Source: Solicoccozyma terricola
Taxonomy: Eukaryota > Basidiomycota > Tremellomycetes > Filobasidiales > Piskurozymaceae
Length of the DNA: 64,000 nucleotides
Direction: 5' to 3'
NCBI GenBank assembly: GCA_001600875.1
Contig: BCLD01000005.1
Span: forward strand, 255,667 to 319,666
In this document: piece by piece, positions 22,021 to 32,699 of the stretch
How positions within the stretch are numbered: position 1 is the stretch's first letter
How the letters are laid out: every line of letters starts with the position of its first letter
Translations under genes and position numbers: made by a program
Notes under the pieces: model-generated
The model's database searches: none
Told to the model about the DNA's origin: nothing
Seen by the model: the letters and a program-made list of their open reading frames with translations, nothing else

Positions 22021-22066
22021 ACTCTGGCGTGTCAATTACGTCAGCTTTCAAGATGTAATCCCACAT
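22021..22066 (-). pseudogene. Short copia gag fragment
   Basis: Minus strand reads MWDYILKADVIDTPE, matching MWDYILATHQLDSPE of the gag-like frame at 33.08 kb. It ends exactly at the LTR-A edge. Confidence 0.45.
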
Positions 22067-22383
22067 CTCCTAAAGCCCCTTGGCTTATACTGGCACACCG
22101 ACTGCCAAGGGAGCTAATAGTATGATGCTTTACAGAGGTTCCGCCAAGTATTGCCTTTGCCTATCGTTGATCGAGGCACCCTCTCGTCTGCACATCCCCC
22201 ACGCGCGTTACCATAAGAGCGCGTAAGAGCGCAATTGTTCATCAAGGAGTGCTTAGTTGCACAAGACAGCTGGAAAGAATTTGAAGTGGCGCAATGAGTG
22301 CTTCGTCTGAACGCACTTTCAACTGACATGATGAGAAGCTAAAACCATATCTTAACCATTAACTGCGATGCCGGAGTGCATCT
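22067..22383. other. No gene seen
   Basis: Between repeat debris and the stop codon of the GH3 gene. It should contain that gene's 3' UTR. Confidence 0.4.
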
Positions 22384-25300
22384 TCACAATCCTTTCCACT
22401 TGAGAGTTTCAGCCAAAGTCACCTTTAGAGTGGCGATCACATCTCGTGCTCTTGAGCTCCTAGCCACGATAACATCATAGTCGCCTGCAGCTGCGACCCA
22501 TATATCGGAGTTGTCGTCCCAGTAACTGAACGCATACTTGTTCAAAATAATCCCAACATCTGTTGAGGAGGACGATTGCGGATCCTTGACCTTTTGGAAT
22601 CCCTTGAGCTCCTTTAGTGGCCGGCGCAGAGGACCCTTTTTGTCCGCGACATAGATTTGTATAACGTCGGAGCCGGTGGACAAACCAGTGTTTGTAATCG
22701 TGAGACTGACTGTCACTTTGATATCCTCTCCGCCTGCGTCTTCATGGACGACAGCCTTTATTGAAGTCCAGTCTGCGAATTATGGTTCAATGTCAACGGA
22801 CATGTCAAAATCACTGCTCCAGATCTACCCACCGAATGTGGTATACCCCAACCCTTCGCCGAATGCAAACATGGGATCCCGTTTGGTCGCCTCGTAGCCT
22901 TTGTAGCCCACAAATAGCCCTTCGCCATACAGGACCTTGCCGTTGTCCGCCTGCCAGTTAATGTGTCCAGTACAATGCTCGATCTCGTGAGGGAACGATA
23001 ATGGCATCCGACCAGCAGGGTTCACTTTGCCAAGAAGGACATCGACAATGGCGTTACCGGTTTCGTTTCCGCCAAACCANGATTGTAGCACCGTGGTTGC
23101 TTTGTTTATCCAGGGCATAGCATAGGCCGATCCCTGGTATGNAAGCAATATGAGCCCTCGANAGTTTGCAAAAACGAGACAGTGCACACCGCAACTCACG
23201 GATTGGTTCACAATGATTGTGTTTGGCTTGACAGCCAACAACGACTCGACAAGCTCATCNNTGTGTCCGGGAAGGTGGAAGCGAGTGCGATNAGCNCCCT
23301 CGGCTTCCCAGTCCATGTTGGATCCCGTGCAGCAGATAACCACATCGCACTCTGCAGCTGCCNCAANGGCGNNCGCAATAGCTCTGTAAGCATCTCNGAT
23401 ATAAGGACAGCATGACACCCTGAAAGCTGCCATCATGAGAGTGGGTTGACCCTTCTTAGGGACCTGCAACATGGAGTTCGGGCCCGGGATGTTGGTGTAT
23501 AGGAGCTCGATGTGATACGTTTTNCCTGCGACAAGATCCTTCAGCCCCATTTCCTCCACGGTTCCCAGGCCGTAAAAGGATGTTCCCTGTTGCTGTGCCT
23601 TGTCAAACCCGTTATCTATGATGATCTCGCCATCTACCATGAGCTTGGCTCGACCGCAAACCGAAAGTCCGAATTGATGGGAGCCCGTCTCCTCGGCAGT
23701 GATGAAGCAGGAAGTGGTGACCCAGAAGGAGTCTTTGAGGCCTGTGAAGCAGTGAGGAAGAGTCAACATGGAAAAAAGAGAATGCAGAGTTTGCGTATTG
23801 GACGCCGTAACCACCTTTGGGCTTGTCATCATTCACTCTGACTCGGGATCCAGGCAAGCGGATGATATCGATGGGAGCCATGCTTGATGTGGGCTCCTCG
23901 TCATACCAGCGGGATGTACATCCGGGTTCTCCTTGCTCGTCAACCATCCAACCATCCAACATAGGCCCATAAAGATTGTTGTAGCACCCAGCTTGGTAGT
24001 TTATCTCGACGTCCTGGCCTGCAAAGGCCGCTCTGATGGCTTCTAGTGGAGTAACGACATAAGAGGCTGTGAGATGTGCAGAGCCACCGCCCGATACCGT
24101 TCGCGTTTTCGCATTCGGCCCAGTGACCAATATCTTTTTGATGTTTCGGGTCNCCAATGGAAGTACATTGGCAGAATTCTTGAGCAAAACAATGGCGTCG
24201 GCGGCGGCTTGTCTATTCAATAGTCGATCCTCCGGAGTATCACGTCCAGTCTCGGGAGCAGAGTTGTTGCGGACAGTCTCAATGGAGACTCTGGCAGCGA
24301 GATGAACTAGCCGCAAAACGGCGTACGCCCGTTTGTCGATGGTTTCGTCAGATAGCCTTCCAGCTGCGACAAGGTGTTGAATTTGTTCGCCACGAAAACG
24401 GGAGGGGCCTGGCCTGTGAAAAGATCATTTCAGCTGCGAGTTTTTGGGAGGTATGTATTGTCGACCAACTTACATTTCCAAGTCTAGACCAGCATCGAGT
24501 GCTCTTCTCGTCGAGTAAGTACCATACCAGTCGCTCATGACCCTGGATTACGAGTTGGATCAGCTGTAATGCTTATATTTGGCTCTCGTCAACCTGACAT
24601 ACAGTCCCTCGAAACCCCATTCGTTCCGTAAGATGTCTTGCAAGAGCTTCNTGTCCTCGGAGCAGTGTACGCCGTTGATCCTTNCATACGCAGTCATTAC
24701 AGCCCAAGGTTTCGCTTCTTTCAAGGCGATCATGAAGGGAAGAAGGTAGACTTCTCGAAAGGCTGTGAAGACAAATAAAAAAATTCAAATGAGCGATCGA
24801 CACAATACCGTCGGCAAGACTTGACTTACGTCTATCCTCCACCGTAACCGATGCGCTGAATCGCTCATGCTCCATGTCATTGCAAACAAGATGTTTGAGC
24901 ACACCGCCTACTCCTTCTTGCTGTAATCCATTGACGTAGCCAGCGGCAAGGTTAACCGCCAGGAATGGGTCCTCGGAGAACGATTCAAATGCCTGCATGA
25001 TATCGAGTAAAGGCATATTAGCGAGAAATCACACTATGCAGCATAATCCTACCCACTCTGCCATTGAGAGGATTCCTTTGTATATTGATTGTAGGACCAA
25101 GTACCAGACTGCTTCCTTTGGCTTTGGCGTCACGTCCAAGCAAACCACCGACTCGAGACATCAGTTCTGGATCCCATGTGGCACCCAACGCAGTCGCACA
25201 AGGTATGCAGTTAGCTGGAGTTGGGCGGAAATGCGAGCTACCTCTTACCCCGTTCTGAGTCAAGGGAATCGACAGGTCAGCACAGGCGACGCTCTCTTCA

Positions 25301-25541
25301 AGTCAAACGACCGCTTCGTGCTTACAGGGCCATCGGACATTTTCATAGTGGGCACGCCAACCCTGTCGATCTTGGTTGTGTTGTACCAATTCTGTTTCAT
25401 AAGAAGCTTCGTGAGTCTCCAATACGGCCTGATGAGCTGCACATTGCCTGCACTCACTGGCGCACTCAACAACGAGACCTTTTCACTGATGGTCAACATC
25501 CTGAAGATCGAATTCAAGTCGGCACCGGCGAATTCATCCAA
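22384..25541 (-). CDS. GH3 beta-glucosidase with PA14 insert
   Basis: Cleaves terminal beta-glucosyl residues, for example from cello-oligosaccharides or plant glycosides. It starts at 25541 ([20 protein letters not shown]) with no signal peptide, pointing to a cytosolic enzyme. In order: [75 protein letters not shown] with the catalytic Asp, [15 protein letters not shown] and LVTGPNA of the second domain. A PA14 module follows ([19 protein letters not shown]), then [10 protein letters not shown] and a fibronectin-III-like end ([10 protein letters not shown]). This order matches fungal intracellular GH3-PA14 enzymes. About 20 N bases scattered between 23089 and 24685 leave some residues unknown but do not break the frame. 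Around eight introns. Confidence 0.9.
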
Positions 25542-25792
25542 AAGTCATTCCCATCTTGGGAGACTGAGTGTTAGGCAAAAAGCTGGGGCTTGACATTCCG
25601 ACGTCCGTAGGTGTCGATTTGATTTCAGTTTGCAAGTCGAAGCTGTGACATGTGCGGAAAGGCCACGTCGATCAAAACCGGAACTCATCTTCTTAGGTTG
25701 GCTGACGACCCAATTGCCGGTGCCAGGCGAATTCCGGCCGAGAGGTGGAGAAGCGCATGGTGTCGGACTGAAGACCTTGTCTACCGGAGGCT

Positions 25793-27324
25793 TCAGCTCA
25801 TGCCCTGGTAGTGAGAGAACCCGGTTGCTCCAGCATGCAGTTGGACGACGGTGATGGCCAAATGATCTCCCTTGTTGGACAACATCACGGCAACGTCAGG
25901 AAGATAATTGTCCGGTTTTGCGAGCCGGAACACCGGGAGGTCGCGGCCTTTTGCTATTGCTTCGAAAAACTGAACAATTCCACCACTTTTGATAATGATG
26001 TCTCCAGCTGCAACCTTGGTCGCCCATTTGACACCAGCATCTTGCTCGTGCCGCAAAGGTTCGCAGAACGGAATACGTATTGGTCCACACCTCCAGTGCA
26101 CTAAGCCGACAGGTTGGACTTGGATCAAGGACACTATCAGCGTATCGCAACTAGACGCTGTCAAGGCGGCTGTGTTCGATGTCGATGAAAGGTTGGTAAC
26201 TTGGTTTTAGAGCAAGGTCTTGTACGAGATAATCTGCATTGTTTCTGGTGGTCGGAACTCATGTCTGCGTTGTGAATCAGTTAAGTAGGTTACAACGAAG
26301 AGGGAAAGCGCCGTCGATTCATATCTGAAGAGATGTCGCTTGACGGCCGCAGGGGACTCATTTTTTAAGATGGCGGTATGCACCTTGCTCCACTGGTTCA
26401 TAAAGTCGCAAACGGTCGTAGCATCACAGATCGCATGGTGAATACCAAGCGTGATGACCACATAGCCATTCACGAATCGAGCGATCTGTACCGCTGTCGA
26501 AACTCGGCCTTTCCATTCGTTGATTCCAGTGACGGGCGAGAAAGCGATCGCAGATTTTGGATAGAACAGCATGTCGAGCTCGCTCTGCATCTTCCAGATC
26601 TCCGGGCCTACTTGGTTGTCATCGGTAGCGCCTGCGACGCATCCAGGAAGAAGAGGATCCAGCGGTCGGGCGTACTTGAGGTCCATTACCTCGACCCCGG
26701 GAGCGTTAGCGTCATTGTAGGTGACAGCGCAACGTCCGCCGAGATTTTGAGGAGACGGGTAGTCCGGATCGTGCTTCGGGATTCGAAAAAGCTGGCTAGA
26801 GAAGTGAGGGTAGGAGGCAAGGGCAACCTTGAGGGACTGGACGAGCTTGTCGGTGGCCATCGCCGACGGATCGATGGGCTTGAGGACCCAGTACTGAGCG
26901 ATAGAGACCGAGATGTGCATCGTCAGCAACTTGTCGACTACTTCCTCACTGTAACGCAGCGATTTTGGAGGGACTCACCCCACACGTCGGTCCGAACCAA
27001 GCTGCCGACGCTCCGATATTGCTCAGCACGACAGTCTCGCTGACATGGCCATTCTCGCCGTGACCTCCGACCGGAAAGATTCGCTCCTGGAAAAGGACCC
27101 TGGGATCGGCAGATTGGCCTGCTTCGGCTGCGTTTGAATGAGAAAGGGGAGGAGAGGGAAGGAGGCGACAAGGGCAAGGGATGAGGTAGAGAAGATCATC
27201 AGCTGCTGGACTACAGATTCTCGTGGCAGTGTCAGAGGATACTAGCCCACTCACCAAAGCCGGATTCTTGCTTGGCGCCGCCGCCGGTGTGCTCGCCTTC
27301 GTGCTCGCTTTGGGAGATATCCAT
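25793..27324 (-). CDS. BAHD-like acyltransferase (transferase family PF02458)
   Basis: Transfers an acyl group from acyl-CoA to a hydroxyl or amine, by family. The proposed start at 27324 gives MDISQSEHEGEHTGGG in a short first exon. Next come FPVGGHGENGHVSETVVLSN and, after an intron, HISVSIAQYWVLKPIDPSAM, the usual start of the fold. The catalytic HHxxxD box is seen as GIHHAICDATTVCDFMNQW near 26410. The last exon (26164-25793) ends in LHAGATGFSHYQGMS. The DFGWG motif is not apparent, so the family member is divergent, as many fungal ones are. The acyl donor and acceptor are unknown. It lies head-to-tail upstream of the GH3 gene with about 250 bp between. Confidence 0.72.
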
Positions 27325-27416
27325 TTTGTTCGGTGAATCGTCGTTGAGAGGAGGGCCGTAAGAAGTATTGTAGGATTTCACGGGAGATGTGTATTGACCC
27401 CATCATGGCTACTAAA

Positions 27417-27422
27417 TATATA
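27417..27422 (-). promoter_or_regulatory. Possible TATA box of the acyltransferase
   Basis: TATATA on the minus strand about 93 bases upstream of the ATG at 27324. Confidence 0.35.
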
Positions 27423-28380
27423 AACTTGTACCGGATGACCTCAGAGAGTGAATGTGGATGCTTGGTCACTGCTTGGTGGCTGCTTGGTCACTCGCCGTTG
27501 TCACCAGAACTGTCCATTGTGTTTCCGGTCGCGCGGGTGGCCTCAGCCATGTGGCGCCCACCCTGGATGCCAGAGGCATCATCGGCATCGTCACCCAGTG
27601 GATCAAGTGCGATCAGTAATATTCCACAATCATGGATAAGCTCAACAGCGTCCGCAGATGACCACCCCATGTTTTTGCCATCCAGTGGCAGTCCGATGTC
27701 TCAGGTGGTGGGTTCGGTAGGTATGGTGGCTCAGGTCCAACAGAGTGCAAAGAGGGAACCAGATTCGTCGCAGAATCCCCAAGTGCAGCAGACAGATGGA
27801 ATGCAGCAGGAGAGGCAGCAAAGTATGCCATTCAACGACACACAGTGGTCAATAATGAGCTAGTTTCCTAATAAGGTATGCAGTGCAATACAATGGCAGC
27901 TTCCAAGGACCGACGATCATGGGTTTTAATCCTCTTCCGCCACGAGCGCATCAATCCAGGACTGGTCCATGTGATGGAACGTGTAAGGTCTCCATTGGCC
28001 AGGAGTACACCGGCGAAGGATACAAGATTCCGGATGGATTGCCATCAAGTCATCCACGCTGAGCATGGATCACCGACGAGATCACCCCATATGCAAGCAA
28101 ACTGGACCCGCTCGGTAACGAGCGAATTCAGCGTCTCTGTCAACAACTCCCAAGGACTGACAATGATGGATTATTCCTGTTCCGTCAACAGTACATCATC
28201 TCAGAAGAGGCATTCGTCATGGTTACTGCCACTTGAACCGTTGCATGAAAGGACAGCCTGTCTTTTCGCCTGTGTTGCAGTGAATGCATGTAGTGCATCA
28301 AAGGCGTACATCCTCCCAGTCATTTGGACGAGGGCACGTATACGGCCGACCACACTGGAGTCGGGCAAAGAAAGGGGTAA

Positions 28381-28397
28381 GGGGGGGGGGGGGGGGG
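28381..28397. repeat. Run of 17 G
   Basis: Uninterrupted G homopolymer. Similar runs occur at 62522-62537 (16 G) and, as C, at 54954-54973 next to a scaffold gap. Confidence 0.95.
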
Positions 28398-28578
28398 ATC
28401 GTCTCACGGAGGTCATCATTGCGGCAGGTGCCTACAACGCCGCAGCTACTCTAGTTGGGCGGCGTCCTCCAAGTAGGCTAACTCGCAAAGTTCAATTGTC
28501 GATCTCTCTGCCGTGGGGACAAATCTCCAGGTCTGCTACGAGGTTGGCGTAATCACCAACGCCGAGAAGGGATCACCG

Positions 28579-28597
28579 CTAACCCTAACCCTAACCC
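28579..28597. repeat. Interstitial telomere-like repeat
   Basis: CTAACCCTAACCCTAACCC: three perfect CCCTAA-type units, the common fungal telomere sequence (TTAGGG on the other strand). Confidence 0.8.
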
Positions 28598-29261
28598 ACA
28601 CTCAGGCGCGGCAAGGACATGAGCAACGTTGGCCTCGGTGACCGTCCGTGGAATGACCCCGGTCACGTCGAGGCATCGTCGACTCTGCAACCGAAATCGA
28701 CATCCCTGTCTGCCGTCGCCATGTAGAACCATTGCTGGAGGATTACAGCTCACGTCAGCTACTGTGGTTGGCCTCTCCAATGTTCGTTAACTCACCTTCC
28801 CCGTCAGAGGCAAAGGGAAAGGCGATATCATGGATCTGAGGGCCCTCCCACTGCCCACCCATCTCCGCCTTCTTCTCCTCGACCGTGCGTTTGACGGTAA
28901 ACTTCTTGACGTCTCTGTCACCGTCTGCCGTTGGAGTTTCTCAGGGAGGGCCTCGCAGTACAACTTTTGAGAGATTCGCGTATGATATTCTATTTTAGTT
29001 CGCAAAGGTCCTGACAGCGGCCGACGGTAAACCCTGGCCGCCATGAGCGTAATGAACGTCCATCGAGTTGAGTGATGCTGCTCTTGTTTTCTGTCCTCGA
29101 AACGTCTGTCTTGTGTATCTAAGGGTCGCCTCAAGGTGGAGGGGACATCGCATGAGAGATCTATATCATGGCGTGATCGCTCTTAACAACCCCGGCATCC
29201 CAAGCCGGTATCAAAACCGGCGTTGTCCGGCAAAATTGTGCTATACTTTTAGACCTCAGGG

Positions 29262-30824
29262 GTGGAGAAGATCTCGTGGGTTTCAACCAGGCAAATTATG
29301 GTGCATGCCATTTTAACCAAGGTCTTCGACGAATTAGGCCTCTCCATCTTCTTACTATCGCCTCGAGATGTCTACATCCTCATCCTTCAGAGAGCTGTAC
29401 GGCTCCTCGTCTACGGCCAGTCCTCAATCGTCCTCGCGGCGTTCCTCAAAGCCCTTGTGTTTTCCGACTTTCAACTGGGGTTGTTCATGACGTTGACCCT
29501 GTTAGGCGATGCAGGGGCATCATTAGTCCTCACGCTATATGCCGACAGACTGGGAAGACTGAAGGTGTTATTGGTAGGGTCCCTGTTGATGGTCAGCAGT
29601 GGATTGGTATTCGCTCTGTCGGAAAGCTACCTGGTGTTGCTGTTAGCTGCGATGATTGGAGTCATTACGCCAAGGTAGAGACGTCCAATCCATAATGCAA
29701 GCCAGCCGATGCTGATGCCCTCCACCTCCCTGTAGCGGCAACGAAATCGGACCATTCAGACCCATCGAAGAATCAATCCTTGCACAACTCACCGACGTCG
29801 ACAATCGGAGTACCATCTTTGCTTGGTATCTGACGTTATCGGGCCTTGCGCTTGCCCTGGGCAATCTGTCCGGCGGCTGGATCACACACTCGCTACAACA
29901 GTACCTTGGATGGACACCGATGGGTTCTTACCGATTCATGTTCTGTGTTTATTCGTCGGCCGGCTTGGTGAATAGCCTTTTGACGCTGGGGTTGTCGGAG
30001 AAGGTGGAGGTACAGAAGAAGCAGAGGTCGAGTGAAGAACAAGGGATGCTTGAGATGCAAGAGGAGGGTGTGGCGCAGGAGGAGGAGGAGGAGGAGGTGG
30101 AAGAAGAGAAGGGTAAAACGTTGAATCTTTCGTCGGAGACGAAGAAGAAGGTGTGGTTATTGTCTGGGTTGTTCGGGATGGACAACCTGGCTGGTGGATT
30201 GGTACCAGTGTCAGTAATCCATTGGTGGTTAGGAGGTTCCCAAGCTGATAAGTCCTGCCTTCAACAGCACCATCATCGTCTACTTTTTCACCGGGAAATT
30301 TCACATCGACGAAGGCACTCTCGGGAACACCTTCTTTACCACATCCCTGGTTGCGGCTTTTTCCAACATTGTCGCAGGGTCTCTTGCACGGCGTATAGGG
30401 AATATCAAAACCATGGCCTTCACTCATCTTCCTTCGGCGATCTTACTGGCGCTGGTTCCAGTCCCATCCAACTTTCAACTCGCTAGGGCGATTTTGATCG
30501 CTGTTTTTTGTACGACTAAGGTGAGTGGCGCAGATATGCTGCTGCTTATGGTATTATGGCTGACGGACTGCGTTGCGACCACAGATGGACATAGCCCCTC
30601 GCACTGCTTTCCTCTCGTCATACGTCTCTGCAGAAGAGCGAACGGCCGTCATGGGAATCATCAATGTTGTCAAGATGCTCTCGCAAAGTGGAGGCCCGAC
30701 AATAACGGGTTGGCTGGCAAGTCACGGGAAAATATGGCCAAGTTTCGTGATTGCGGGGGTGTTACAAGGGTCTTATGATGTGGCGATGTTATATTTCTTT
30801 ACGAGGGCACAGGCGGTGTCATGA
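29262..30824 (+). CDS. MFS transporter (DHA-like, unknown substrate)
   Basis: Twelve-TM carrier in four exons. ATG at 29262 or 29298 (MVHAILTKVFDELGLSIFLL). LSPRDVYILILQRAVRLLVY opens TM1; YADRLGRLKVLLVG is the conserved TM2-TM3 loop; FRPIEESILAQL follows TM4-5. The central cytosolic loop is unusually acidic (about 30 Glu and Gln residues near 30010-30110). The second half has SLARRIGNIKTM and IAPRTAFLSSYVSAEERTAV, the sequence seen in fungal MFS proteins of the yeast YCR023C type. It ends ARAQAVS with a stop at 30822. An efflux role would fit the family; nothing shows the substrate. Confidence 0.78.
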
Positions 30825-32189
30825 GGGTAGATTTTGATGAGATCGGTCGCCAGATAATTGGCAACATATTGAAAGGAGGAATGGATAGATCATGGAGCGG
30901 ATATTTGAGAACGCAAACGATCACTAGCACCACGCAGTCTAACCGGAGGGTCGTACTACCCCGAGACGAACTACGGCGAGAACAACACTACTGATAACCT
31001 GGCATTGGAAGTTGGGACACCGGATCGATTGAGGTTGATCAAATCCCATCCGAGCACGTCTCCGGCCGCCGTCCCCCGTGGGCTCCGCCATCACCATCCG
31101 CCGGACGGCCATTTGTCGCGGTATTATTGCTGGTGACATCCTTCCGATATACTTAAGGATTGATCGACGAGCAGCACTTCCAAATAATCTACCATAACAT
31201 CTTCATGTGGAATCCACGAGACGGTTTAATGGTCAATTGAAGCTGATGTCAATGTCCGAACGATTCCAACGACTATAGGCGCGCGTAATCCTTGATGAGG
31301 TGGAGATGATCCTTCGCCACCAAAGCGAGACGACCACCAATGATTAATACCACTAGTCGAAGGTCTGTCGAGGGCTACATATCAATCACAAGATCCAGAC
31401 GTCCTTCCAGGATGGATGTGTGGTATGGTCTCGCTCTTGCGGAGTTGACAAAGGAAGAGCAAAAGAAGTGAGTGGTCGTGCTGTAGAGTGAGATGGTGGG
31501 GGAACGTGCTGTGGGTTGCGGGGTTTGGAAAGGAGAGCTAACGGATCGTCGATTCTGCATTGACTGCGTCATTGCCCCACGTGGGTTTGCTAGTCCTATC
31601 TCATCTCCCGCTCTTCTCTACCTTCTAAATTGATCCATGAAAATCATATGAAGATTTGACGAACCGGCGGAGCAATCTAGAGTCGTTTATGTCGATCTCT
31701 TTAATCATCGACATCATTCTTGACCATAGCTCATGCTCTCAAGTGCTCATGCGATGATGTGTATTGGTCATGTGGAGGTGATCATTCACGTTTAGGATAT
31801 GTAGTTGTACGCTGCAAGCTTTGTTCGTCATGGCTTGGCATATTGGGGTTCTTGAAATCCGCGACTCATTAGCTTGGCGGTATGACTGATTGCACCTTCT
31901 GATGCGGAGCCAAAAACCACCATGATAACGAAGATCACTTACCTGAATACAGGGAGAACTTCGTCGAATCGTTGACTGTGGGTAAGACGAACTTAGGACA
32001 ATTGCAAGGCCCAAACATTTCCAACATTTCGCCAGAAGTTTACAAGGTCTCAATCGGGTATGTGCCTCCACATCGAGAACGAAAAGACAGCCTGTCTTTT
32101 CAGGATTGGACAGGCGTCGGAGCTTCCCAAGGGGGATCTGAGGGACCCTTGTCTTCAACGTAGCTCAGTCGTTTCTTCAATGGATGAGG
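30825..32189. other. No gene seen
   Basis: About 1.36 kb without a recognisable protein. A minus-strand frame of 139 codons (32158-31739) has no motif. A plus-strand piece near 31970 (VGKTNLGQLQGPNISNISPE) looks mildly coding but has no continuation. Confidence 0.35.
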
Positions 32190-32371
32190 TGACAAATGAA
32201 TTGGTTGTTCTTTCTACAAAAGCACACCTCTGGCTCGACATTCCCTGGATCTTTAGAGACAGCTAGAGGACGATGGCTAACCTGATACCTGCATCCTCCC
32301 ATTGTTCCTCCGGGCAAATTGTCCGATTGTCCGGAGTGATAGAGCGCTCTAAAGACATGGTTATTTCAACA
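32190..32371 (-). repeat. LTR-E copy 3
   Basis: 182 bp matching the copies at 4377 and 9526, with a short deletion in the middle and an extra CTGCATCCTCCCATTG segment. Minus-strand start TGTTGAAATAACCATG, end CATTTGTCA. No target duplication. Confidence 0.65.
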
Positions 32372-32575
32372 TGCTGATGGGTGGCTTCCTTTTCAGAAAG
32401 TGAGTCTTAGCCAATTTGTGATACGGATAGCTTCATCTAACGCGTCCACCGCTCTTTAGGGTCTGGTAAGCCAGTCTGGGATGCTCATCATCGATCCCTA
32501 ACCCTCTACCATCGTTCCAGCCGCTCTCCCATGACGGCAGCCACCCTCTCCCACCTCGCGTCCAGACGCCCAAGT

Positions 32576-32654
32576 TGTTGGAAATGACATAACGCCCGGA
32601 ATTCCTAATCAGTAGTTCGGACTGCTTTTTAGTGAAGTAGTTACATTCGTAACA
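32576..32654 (+). repeat. LTR-B, left copy (79 bp)
   Basis: TGTTGGAAATGACATAACGC to ACATTCGTAACA. Its first dozen and last dozen bases resemble LTR-A, but the middle is shorter and different. Confidence 0.85.
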
Positions 32655-32672
32655 GATTAAGAGTCGTACTTG
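32655..32672 (+). promoter_or_regulatory. Primer-binding site for a half tRNA-Lys(CUU)
   Basis: GATTAAGAGTCGTACTTG follows the LTR directly. The complement ends GTACGACTCTTAATC, which reads as the anticodon stem and loop of a tRNA with anticodon CUU. A primer ending at about nucleotide 39-40 is the copia-type half-tRNA mode. The first 16 bases recur at 34396-34411. Confidence 0.6.
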
Positions 32673-32699
32673 CGCTATCATTATATCTACCACTTCAGC

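Larger units (their letters stand above)
27425..29261. other. No firm gene; possible gene relic, homopolymer and telomere-like repeat
   Basis: Plus-strand fragments around 27890-28230 look faintly coding (NGSFQGPTIMGFNPLPP, GQEYTGEGYKIPDG, ERIQRLCQQLPRTDNDG) but lie in different frames, so a decayed gene is possible. A plus-strand open frame at 27387-27863 rich in Ser, Pro and Gln has no motif. The stretch also holds 17 G at 28381 and telomere-like units at 28579. Confidence 0.35.

Noticed and set aside
23150..23415. Plus-strand open frames across the GH3 gene
   Set aside because: Shadow frames of a well supported minus-strand gene.
26378..27043. A 221-codon plus-strand open frame
   Set aside because: It is the antisense shadow of the acyltransferase exon that carries the HHxxxD motif.
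27387..27863. A 158-codon plus-strand open frame rich in Ser, Pro and Gln
   Set aside because: Starts inside the promoter of the acyltransferase, has no motif, and composition alone does not support a gene.
31375..32158. Minus-strand frames in the gap before the retroelements
   Set aside because: No motif, no consistent splice structure and no similarity to anything recognised.
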